A stretch of DNA of 5,098 bases from an uncultured Saprospiraceae bacterium (GTDB lineage: Bacteria > Bacteroidota > Bacteroidia > Chitinophagales > Saprospiraceae): the NCBI GenBank assembly GCA_938044055.1, contig CALIQO010000500.1, positions 1 through 5,098 on the forward strand, given 5' to 3'. The notes beneath the pieces were generated by a model. That model was not told where the DNA came from. It saw only the letters and a program-made list of their open reading frames with translations, and did no database searches. Below, one piece after another: positions 1 through 5,098 of the stretch. The first letter of the stretch is position 1, and every line of letters begins with the position of its first letter. Made by a program: the position numbers and the translations under genes.

Positions 1-231
1 GTTCATAAAATGACAAAGGAAACTATAAAGATAGGAGGTCAAAATCTTCCGCTTAAAAGAGTAAGTTATGTGGACAAGTATGCTCCATTCCAGAAATTTC
101 TGTCTCCATTCACAAGGATCGGCGGCTGGCTTGGCAATAAACCATTTACAGAAAGTATCTTGATAATTGATACCAAGAAAGAAGAGTTCATGGTAATTAG
201 AGACAAAAATAAATCACAGGCTCAATACTAA
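1..231 (+). CDS. C-terminal fragment of a possible retropepsin-like aspartyl protease (5' partial)
   Basis: The reading frame is open to the left edge (codons GTT CAT AAA precede the first ATG at 10) and ends with TAA at 229-231, so 76 residues are visible. I treat it as the end of a longer gene. An independent 73-aa protein starting at ATG10 is possible, but only 9 bases lie upstream, so no ribosome site can be judged. The segment ending in GNKPFTESILIIDTKKEEF, a Gly/Leu turn followed by a hydrophobic strand, Ile-Asp and a charged hairpin, resembles the last beta hairpin of Bacteroidota pepsin/retropepsin-like proteases, which often read like 'iG...f....liiDf.nk.f'. That assignment is from memory of the family. 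The catalytic DTG motif would lie off the window. There is no signal peptide or membrane segment in the visible part. It converges on the GNAT gene with a 22-bp gap. Confidence 0.45.
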   Translation, partial: VHKMTKETIKIGGQNLPLKRVSYVDKYAPFQKFLSPFTRIGGWLGNKPFTESILIIDTKKEEFMVIRDKNKSQAQY

Positions 232-253
232 AATCCTATATATCTGAAATCAA

Positions 254-763
254 CTATAGATTCAACTTCTTCGTCAAGAAAAGTATTACAGAGTCATCAA
301 CTCTCACTGTATCCCCTTTCTGGATGATAACACCATCCTTAACAAGTCCATTTCCATCAGGAATATATCCTCGGTTTATATATAAGACCTGGGCTGCACC
401 ATAATCGCTGTATAATCCGAAGCCCAGTCCCACATGTGACGACCGCAACCCTACCCTTCTTTCTGCTTCATCCATGAGGACAGAACCTACTCCTTTTCTC
501 TGATATTTTTTCAACACATTAAAATCTACAATCTCAGGAATTCCTTCCTTACTAAAAGGAGGATAATCAGACACCCAGTTGATGGTCAGATATCCAGAGA
601 ATTGGTTATCAATCTCCGCAATGATTACATCTCTTTTTCCATTTTTTTGTAACCGAAGATATTCCTCATACTGAGATTGTGGCTTTTTCCATCCTTGATT
701 AAGGAAGGCATCACTAATAATACTGCAATCTGATTTTTTTATTTTTCTTAGATGTATGTTCAT
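254..763 (-). CDS. GNAT-family N-acetyltransferase
   Basis: This 169-residue protein is the usual size of a single-domain GNAT enzyme, which transfers an acetyl group from acetyl-CoA to an amine. The first strand and helix lie at about residues 3-20. Strands at 45-62 (VIIAEIDNQFSGYLTI) form the central sheet. Motif A runs from IVDFNV (78-83) into the acetyl-CoA pyrophosphate-binding loop YQRKGVGSVL (87-96), which fits Q/R-x-x-G-x-G. Motif B covers about 119-133, with YGAAQVLYINRGYIP before the last strands. The acceptor cannot be deduced, and small molecules, peptides or an antibiotic are all possible. It is cytosolic, with no signal peptide. The ATG is preceded by AAGGA only two bases away, too close for a standard Shine-Dalgarno site. 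It lies 26 bp after the DUF6958-like gene and is probably the last gene of that transcript, ending in TAG. The class is certain, the substrate unknown. Confidence 0.9.
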   Translation of the reverse strand: MNIHLRKIKKSDCSIISDAFLNQGWKKPQSQYEEYLRLQKNGKRDVIIAEIDNQFSGYLTINWVSDYPPFSKEGIPEIVDFNVLKKYQRKGVGSVLMDEAERRVGLRSSHVGLGFGLYSDYGAAQVLYINRGYIPDGNGLVKDGVIIQKGDTVRVDDSVILFLTKKLNL

Positions 764-789
764 TTCCTTAAACAGCTTTACTCCCCACG

Positions 790-1071
790 TTAAACTAAGA
801 TCAATTCGTGAGGACTGGTCTTAGGAACTCTCTTGATTATCTTTCTCGCTTCAAGGTCAAGCTTCACCGAGACAATATACCAGACTACCTTACCATCGAA
901 GGTAGGTCCTAACTCTTTCACAGCTCGGTCTGACAATACTTCATAAGAAATTTGCTTTTCTTTTTTCAGCGTACTTAGAATATAATGAGCGATTACATCG
1001 TACTTAGACTTAAGAATATTGACGCCTTTTTTACCTTGGGGGTGAAGCGTCATGATTCGTTCTTCAGACAT
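790..1071 (-). CDS. small winged-helix-like protein, DUF6958-type
   Basis: This 93-residue soluble protein begins with a distinctive N-terminus, MTLHPQGKKGVNI at residues 7-19. It then has predicted helices at about 22-37, 42-54 (ISYEVLSDRAVKEL) and 63-77 (VWYIVSVKLDLEARKII), and ends in a short strand and wing, IKRVPKTSP (79-87). The TLHP-x-GKKGV-x-I start and the LDLEAR-x-I-x-R-VP end match what I remember of the DUF6958 family. That family has no established biochemical role, and its helix pattern suggests a winged-helix fold that could bind DNA or protein. The start ATG lies inside the last codons of the membrane-protein gene, sharing 8 nt, which implies translational coupling. A second in-frame ATG six codons later (Met7) could also be used, but the longer start keeps the conserved motif off the extreme N-terminus. 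No function is claimed. Confidence 0.8.
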   Translation of the reverse strand: MSEERIMTLHPQGKKGVNILKSKYDVIAHYILSTLKKEKQISYEVLSDRAVKELGPTFDGKVVWYIVSVKLDLEARKIIKRVPKTSPHELILV

Positions 1072-1630
1072 GGTTGTAATTTTTAAACGTAAAATAAGAA
1101 AGGAACAATCCCAGTAATCCCATAGATACCAATCGATCCATTATATTAACCAAGGTATAATCCAGTGGAAACATATACCAGTTAAGAAGCCCCACATCTG
1201 ATATTAATGCAACAATTCCTCCTACCATTACACACTTTAATACAACGTCCATCCTACTTTTAAATGGGTGGTTTTTAAATATCAGCAGCAATAACAATAC
1301 AATGCACACATTCCATATAAAACTCTTTAAAAACATCATAGGGTCCCACAAGGTTGTAGGTCCTGATTTATAAACCATCATTGTGATACGTGGGCCGGCA
1401 GAAAGTTTTTTTTCAATTTCGCTCATCGCTTCCGTACTCATAGACGTGGGCATACCTGGATAATGATATACACCATCTTCAACCAGCTGGTTCCTCATAT
1501 CTTCTATGTTGATTGATGATTCAGGGATATTGGTTAAACTCTGGCTGTGAAACGGCAAGGCCATCCATGAAACAGCATTCCAAATAAAAAGAATTAAGGC
1601 GCCAAGCAATAGGGCAATTGTAAATCTCAT
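1064..1630 (-). CDS. four-helix integral membrane protein of unknown function
   Basis: The protein has 188 residues. TM1 (about 4-24, ALLLGALILFIWNAVSWMAL) acts as an uncleaved N-terminal anchor. A roughly 75-residue hydrophilic loop (25-99) follows, and then TM2 (about 101-118), TM3 (about 129-147) and TM4 (about 163-182), with a short polar tail KNYNHV. The loop carries a VYHYPGMP segment (54-61), and the first helix ends in W-N-A-V-S-W-M-x-L-P-F-H. I recall this W...SWM.LP.H plus 'GVY..PG' pattern from uncharacterised bacterial membrane proteins, but know no function. The long loop is probably periplasmic, and it has no cysteine pair, heme-binding motif or catalytic signature. It starts at ATG 1630 with no Shine-Dalgarno sequence (AAACTGCAATACA before the start), as is usual in Bacteroidota. 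Its TGA overlaps the start of the DUF6958-like gene by 8 nt, so the two are probably made together. Confidence 0.8.
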   Translation of the reverse strand: MRFTIALLLGALILFIWNAVSWMALPFHSQSLTNIPESSINIEDMRNQLVEDGVYHYPGMPTSMSTEAMSEIEKKLSAGPRITMMVYKSGPTTLWDPMMFLKSFIWNVCIVLLLLLIFKNHPFKSRMDVVLKCVMVGGIVALISDVGLLNWYMFPLDYTLVNIMDRLVSMGLLGLFLSYFTFKNYNHV

Positions 1631-1726
1631 TGTATTGCAGTTTTATTAAAGTTATCAGATTCTCTCATTAATCAGGTATTACACATATTTTATTAGACGA
1701 ATCCATGGCCTATAACCACCTATATA
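1631..1726. other. 96-bp intergenic gap, possible minus-strand promoter
   Basis: This is the only sizeable gap inside the minus-strand gene run and it carries no gene. On the minus strand, TAACTTTA (plus positions 1647-1654) differs by one base from the Bacteroidota -7 box TAnnTTTG and would lie 16 nt before the membrane-protein ATG. The matching -33 box is poor (CCTG rather than TTTG at an 18-nt spacing). I see no GC-rich hairpin with a T-run that would serve as an intrinsic terminator for the oxidase gene, only short palindromes such as CCATGG at 1703-1708. The downstream three genes may therefore be read through from the peptidase-oxidase transcript, or start weakly here. Confidence 0.25.
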
Positions 1727-2911
1727 TTATTCTATCTGAAATCGAGCTTCTTCATGTCCACGCATCGTAGATGGATTTCTCCACTTAAATCTTTCTGTAT
1801 ACTTGGTTTCACTCCCAGTAATTACATCCTTCATAGTTTCTCCTATCATAGGCCCCATCTTCATTCCATGACCACTACCTCCAGTAGCGATGGCACAGTC
1901 CTTTAATGCTGGATGCATGCAGAGTAGATAGTCTCCATCGTAGGTATCTGTATAAAGGCATTTCTTAGAATGAACAAGATCTTCCATGGATAACTGTGAG
2001 AAAGTAGAACGCAGAAATCTTGCAAGTAAAGTGATTTCATCTTCTGTTACAATCCTTTCTGCGTCACTTGGATTATGGATTGTGCCTTGCGCATGCAGTC
2101 CGATCTTTACTACTTCTGAGCTCGGGTGATGGGGAAATCCATACCAACCAGAATTAGAAATATCTGCTGCATATACAGAAAGTTGTGGAGATTGATAATG
2201 TTCTGTGTTTCTCGGCGAAAGCCAAAACAATGGATGACCGGTTACTCTGAAACAATCCTTTAATTCAGGCAAAAGATCAGTAGAATAGGCTCCAGCAGCC
2301 ACTACAGTTACTCCTGCATAATGGGTTTCTCCAGAAGCTAGTTTTACTCCTAGGACCTTTCCACCATCGATCACAAGTTTATCAACCTTACTGCTCGCTA
2401 AGCATTTTATTTCATTTTTATAATGATCTACAAGTAGCTTTATAGCCTTCCCAGATTCTACATATCCCCCAGAAGGATTGTATACTGCTTCCGCAAATGT
2501 TCCTTTCCTTATACATGGAAAACGATCTGAAATTTCACTTCCATTGAATCTTTCGATATCATATCCATATTTCTCTAGCAGTTGCACGGAAGCATACTCG
2601 TAGCTATGAATATCACTAGAAACTGCATTCTTAGAGAACATAGTATATCCTACCTCATGATATACATCGGCACCTAAAATCGCATTCCACTTTTTCCATC
2701 CTGCAATGCTTACTCTTGCCATATTAAAGTAAAGTTCATCAGAACCATACTCTACACGAACTGCTTTAGATATATCATCGGAAGCACTGAGCGGGTTAGG
2801 GATTTCTCCTTGTTCAATAAGGACCACCTTATAGCCTTCTGCTTGCAGATGGATGGCAGTCGAAACCCCGAATATTCCAGCCCCTATAACTATGGCATCA
2901 GCCGTCGCCAT
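1727..2911 (-). CDS. monomeric sarcosine oxidase-like FAD-dependent amine oxidase (DAO family)
   Basis: The protein has 394 residues, close to the roughly 390 of monomeric sarcosine oxidase (MSOX). The N-terminal Rossmann motif GAGIFG (10-15), acidic E33 at the end of the second strand, and the second FAD segment VVAAGAYS (203-210) mark the glucose-oxidase/DAO fold. Three MSOX landmarks are visible. Cys318 in KKCLYTDT matches the cysteine that carries covalent 8-alpha-S-cysteinyl FAD. Lys269 in VKIGLH matches the O2-activating lysine. GGSGHGMKMGPMIGE (344-358) matches the C-terminal FAD loop. The family oxidises secondary or N-substituted amino acids (sarcosine, pipecolate, N-methyltryptophan, fructosyl amino acids) to an imine plus H2O2, and the actual substrate is not fixed by sequence alone. 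It is cytosolic with no signal peptide. Its ATG follows the peptidase stop by 3 nt (TAA-ACC-ATG), so translation is coupled and the two form an operon. Confidence 0.88.
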   Translation of the reverse strand: MATADAIVIGAGIFGVSTAIHLQAEGYKVVLIEQGEIPNPLSASDDISKAVRVEYGSDELYFNMARVSIAGWKKWNAILGADVYHEVGYTMFSKNAVSSDIHSYEYASVQLLEKYGYDIERFNGSEISDRFPCIRKGTFAEAVYNPSGGYVESGKAIKLLVDHYKNEIKCLASSKVDKLVIDGGKVLGVKLASGETHYAGVTVVAAGAYSTDLLPELKDCFRVTGHPLFWLSPRNTEHYQSPQLSVYAADISNSGWYGFPHHPSSEVVKIGLHAQGTIHNPSDAERIVTEDEITLLARFLRSTFSQLSMEDLVHSKKCLYTDTYDGDYLLCMHPALKDCAIATGGSGHGMKMGPMIGETMKDVITGSETKYTERFKWRNPSTMRGHEEARFQIE

Positions 2912-2914
2912 GGT

Positions 2915-4465
2915 TTATTCATTATTTATATCTAAGGTTTTCCTTGGCAACTTCTCATCACGTTGAGATGTGTGCCATACGAATGAAGCAATTATAGTTG
3001 CTGCTTGACTTAAGTCATCTCCTGATAGGTGATCCCAGTTATTCATATTAGAGTGATGGGTACGCGTAAAATATGCCATTGGTTCCTGGATAAATTGGAA
3101 CCCTGGAATGCCTACCGCATCGAACGGTAGATGATCTGTACCTCCGGTATTTCTTAAGGTTAAGGTCTGTGCCTCTTCGTCTGAAAATGGCTCTAACCAT
3201 TCACGGAAAATATTTGCGACAGCAGAATTACCCTGTAGGTAAACTCCTCTTATCTTTCCAGTACCATTGTCTAAATTGTAATAAGCAGATACGTTAGCTT
3301 GAGCAGGCTTAATCGATTGTGGTGTCCATCCACTCTCGCCGAAATCTGCAAAGTGCTCCCCGACATATCTTCTAGATCCGAACAGTCCCTGCTCTTCCCC
3401 TGTCCACAACGCCAGTCTCAGCGTTCTTCTAGGCTGGATGCCTGTTTCTTTTATAGTCTCAAGAAGAATTCTTGCTGCTTCCATCATAACAGATGATCCT
3501 GCCCCATTATCTGTAGCACCTGTTCCTGTATGCCATGAATCGAAGTGAGCACCGAAAATCACAACTTCGTCTTTAAGATCTGTGCCTGGAATCTCAGCAA
3601 TGATATTGTGCTCCATCTCATCTTCATTGTGGTAGGTTGTAGAGAGATCTATCGATAGAGTAACCGGAACATCTTTATCGATCATACGAAGAATACGATT
3701 GTAATGCTCTACAGATAAGGTAGCTTGAGGAACTACATCTTTGTCTTTGTCTCTTGATCTTCCTTGTCCTGTTCTTGCTCCAGAAACGAAGACAGTTCCT
3801 AGATCTCCCTTATAACTTCTATCTAGGACAGCAATAGGTTTTTCTTCTTCTAACATTTCCCAGATGGCTCTATTCAAGTTGAAACCACCTGCTCTATTTC
3901 CTCTTCTAGGCCTAGGTGTAGGCTCTCCAGCATTGGCCATATTAAGTAAGGTAGATGCGTCGTGTCTAGAGGCCATCGCATCGAATGGAAGCTTGACATC
4001 TCTTATCGTATCAATCATCACAAACTTTCCGCTGAGCTTCCCTTTATATTTCGCAATATCTTCTTCTTCTGTAATGTCTAAGTAGATTACTTCTCCAGTA
4101 CCTTTTACGCTAGGAGACCAAGCCTTAGGATAGGCGATTATCGGCCAGTAACTAGGTGTATGTGCATGCATAGAGAATCCTTCAAGTTGCCATCCTCTAC
4201 CGAATGGACCCCACTCATCTAAGTGGACATTAGACATACCCCATGATTCAAGTTCTGACTTAGCCGATGCCGTCGCTTTATCGAGCATAGGAGAACCCGT
4301 AAGTCTCGGACCATATACATCCGTCATCCAACTGGCAATCTCCATCACTTGAGATTGATCCATTCCATGTTTTTTAATTACGTCAACTACGTTGACTTCT
4401 TCTTGGGCATTAATACTGCCTAGCATAAATAGTGCTACGCAGAAAGTGGTTATTCTTTTTATCAT
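2915..4465 (-). CDS. secreted M28-family zinc metallopeptidase with PA-type insert
   Basis: This 516-residue protein starts at the ATG at 4463-4465, because MIKRITTFCVALFMLGSINAQ is a clean Sec signal peptide with cleavage near residues 20-21. An upstream in-frame start at 4672 is rejected because its extra 69 residues place the signal peptide internally and run antisense through the recombinase. The mature N-terminal part (about 35-290) includes a protease-associated-like region (about 120-235, VIYLDI...KGKFVMIDT...). The catalytic domain follows. Di-zinc ligands are H307 (GAHFDSW), bridging D319 (ATDNGAG), E358 and D399 (NLDNG), with E357 the general base in WTGEEQG. The last ligand is H471 in THHSNMNNWD. 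The acidic residue usual four positions after this His is Asn475 here. The role is extracellular or periplasmic aminopeptidase/carboxypeptidase-like cleavage of peptides. There is no C-terminal type IX sorting domain. It is the first gene of the minus-strand run. The class is sure, the specificity unknown. Confidence 0.92.
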   Translation of the reverse strand: MIKRITTFCVALFMLGSINAQEEVNVVDVIKKHGMDQSQVMEIASWMTDVYGPRLTGSPMLDKATASAKSELESWGMSNVHLDEWGPFGRGWQLEGFSMHAHTPSYWPIIAYPKAWSPSVKGTGEVIYLDITEEEDIAKYKGKLSGKFVMIDTIRDVKLPFDAMASRHDASTLLNMANAGEPTPRPRRGNRAGGFNLNRAIWEMLEEEKPIAVLDRSYKGDLGTVFVSGARTGQGRSRDKDKDVVPQATLSVEHYNRILRMIDKDVPVTLSIDLSTTYHNEDEMEHNIIAEIPGTDLKDEVVIFGAHFDSWHTGTGATDNGAGSSVMMEAARILLETIKETGIQPRRTLRLALWTGEEQGLFGSRRYVGEHFADFGESGWTPQSIKPAQANVSAYYNLDNGTGKIRGVYLQGNSAVANIFREWLEPFSDEEAQTLTLRNTGGTDHLPFDAVGIPGFQFIQEPMAYFTRTHHSNMNNWDHLSGDDLSQAATIIASFVWHTSQRDEKLPRKTLDINNE

Positions 4466-4547
4466 ATCTGGTTGTATTTCAATGTTGTAAAGTAAAAGTG
4501 TTCCAATACAGTTGTGTTTGATAAGTAAACAGAAGTAACTTATTTGA
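4466..4547. other. gene-free stretch holding the probable junction between bacterial and recombinase DNA
   Basis: These 82 bp separate the peptidase start from the open recombinase frame, which a TGA at 4545-4547 closes on its left. The stretch is AT-rich and contains no CpG, unlike the peptidase gene. On the minus strand it should contain the peptidase promoter, but I find no TTTG/TAnnTTTG pair at the right spacing. That would fit loss of the native promoter at a junction, or simply a weak match. No inverted or direct repeats, target-site duplication or attachment core can be recognised. The exact breakpoint cannot be placed more closely than about 4466-4580. Confidence 0.4.
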
Positions 4548-5098
4548 TCCTTTATTACTACACTTTTAGAAAATCTGGCGTCATCAATTGAGAAAGCAGT
4601 GGACGATCCAAAACTGAAAGAGCTTTCAAGGAAAATACCCAAAATTTTGCTAAGCTCAAGAGAGGAGAACACAAGGAAGAAATATAATTGTTATTTTAAA
4701 AAATTTCAAAAGTGGTGTGAAAAGTTTGGAGAAATAAATGCTCTTCCAGCTGAAGCCCTTCATGTTTCTTTATTTTTGGTCAGTTTAATCCAAGAAGGCA
4801 AATCTTTTGCAGTAATTGACAGTTGTTTTTAGGCAATAAAATGGTTTCATAATTTAGCTTGTGAAGTGAATCCTTGTTCCTATCAAATTAATCTAAATAT
4901 ATTAGAAGCAGCCAAAAGAAAATGTAAAAAGCCTTTAAGGAAGAAAGAACCTCTATCTGTAAATGATATTTCACGATTATACAATCACTTTGGGGCTAAA
5001 CAGTGCTCTTTGTTAAATCTTAGAACTTTAACAATCATCTCACTAGGTTTCGCTGGCTTTATGCGATTTAATGAAATCTCCAACCTCAAAAGATCCGA
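4548..5098 (+). pseudogene. eukaryotic-type tyrosine recombinase (DIRS/crypton-like XerD homolog), nonsense-interrupted and 3' truncated
   Basis: The frame is open from 4548, broken by TAG at 4830-4832, and continues in the same frame to the window edge. Before the stop, KIPKILLSSREENTRKKY leads into a core-binding (SAM-like) domain with FKKFQKWCEKF and LHVSLFLVSLIQEG. After it come AIKWFHNL, LEAAKRKCKKPLRKKEPLS, LNLRTLTIISLGFAGFMRF and NEISNLKRS. The last part opens the catalytic domain, and Arg of FMRFNE (codon CGA at 5064-5066) is catalytic Arg I. The Lys, HxxR, His/Trp and nucleophilic Tyr lie beyond the window. I recognise this wording (KW-H, EAAKR, KKEP, FAGF-RF-E) mainly from animal genome recombinases rather than phage integrases. 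Only a GTG at 4599 could be a bacterial start, since no in-frame ATG occurs before the TAG. The stop probably replaces a tyrosine, a one-base change. GC is about 32%, and CpG is absent from 4606 to 4973. Homology is confident, origin less so. Confidence 0.75.
4549..4569 (+). other. possible eukaryotic 3' splice site before the recombinase frame
   Basis: A pyrimidine-rich tract (15 pyrimidines of 19 bases at 4549-4567, ending CACTTTT) is followed directly by AG at 4568-4569. The recombinase frame then continues without an in-frame ATG. This is what an intron acceptor looks like, with the exon beginning at the second base of a codon. It is an inference: AT-rich DNA makes such tracts by chance, and the matching donor would lie off the window or across the junction. 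Confidence 0.2.

Noticed and set aside
232..253. Bidirectional terminator between the converging genes
   Set aside because: Only a short AT-rich stretch with the CTATAG palindrome nearby. There is no stable stem with a T-run.
3299..3496. Plus-strand 65-aa open frame
   Set aside because: It lies antisense inside the M28 catalytic domain, is low in family-like sequence, and its composition is a reverse-complement shadow (Ser/Cys/Pro/Arg-rich).
3864..4085. Plus-strand 73-aa hydrophobic open frame
   Set aside because: It is antisense to the well-supported M28 gene. Its apparent hydrophobicity comes from the complementary codons.
4466..4560. Minus-strand promoter for the M28 peptidase
   Set aside because: Near matches to the -7 box exist (TACTTCTG, TACTTTAC) but none has a TTTG/TTG box at the expected spacing.
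4466..4672. N-terminal extension of the M28 peptidase by 69 residues
   Set aside because: It would bury a clean signal peptide, crosses the junction, and overlaps the recombinase coding strand antisense.
4599..4832. A complete small 77-aa gene ending at TAG
   Set aside because: Recombinase homology continues in the same frame past the TAG to the window edge, so this is half of an interrupted gene and not a real short protein.
4548..5098. Ordinary phage or XerC/XerD bacterial integrase
   Set aside because: The KW-H, EAAKR, KKEP and FAGF-RF-E wording, missing ATG, CpG depletion and base composition fit the animal-type group better. This is judged from memory and a database search could overturn it.

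Overview
The window looks like two pieces of DNA of different origin. Positions 1 to about 4465 are ordinary bacterial coding sequence, very probably from a Bacteroidota (Flavobacteriia/Cytophagia-like) genome. Support for this is moderate GC (about 42-47% in hand-counted rows), dense genes with gaps of 3-30 bp or short overlaps, no strong Shine-Dalgarno sites, and a secreted M28 peptidase whose signal peptide ends in the '...INAQ' style common in that phylum. From about 4548 to the right edge the sequence is AT-rich (about 32% GC by hand count over 4621-5098). It has no CpG between 4606 and 4973, and it encodes a tyrosine recombinase of a type I recognise mainly from animal genomes (DIRS/crypton-like 'XerD homolog' proteins), broken by one in-frame TAG.

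Layout from left to right. A 5'-truncated plus-strand CDS (1-231) may be the tail of a retropepsin-like aspartyl protease. It converges, 22 bp away, on a minus-strand run of five genes. Read in transcription order (right to left) these are: a secreted M28-family zinc peptidase (4465-2915); after 3 bp, a monomeric sarcosine oxidase-like flavoprotein (2911-1727); after a 96-bp gap, a four-helix membrane protein (1630-1064); overlapping it by 8 nt, a small winged-helix-like DUF6958-type protein (1071-790); and after 26 bp, a GNAT acetyltransferase (763-254). The peptidase and oxidase are almost certainly co-translated and may act in sequence on peptide-derived amino acids or secondary amines. The last three genes are a second tight cluster that could have its own promoter in the 96-bp gap.

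The right end (4466-5098) holds a gene-free stretch of about 80 bp, then the recombinase remnant on the plus strand, which runs off the window just after its first catalytic arginine. The recombinase has no in-frame ATG, a splice-acceptor-like tract just upstream, and a stop codon where the family, as I recall it, has a tyrosine. The choice between a chimeric host/symbiont contig, bacterial DNA inserted in a eukaryotic genome, and a eukaryotic mobile element captured by a bacterium cannot be settled from the sequence alone. Chimerism or contamination is the default explanation. I see no RNA genes, CRISPR arrays, insertion-sequence ends or convincing intrinsic terminators.
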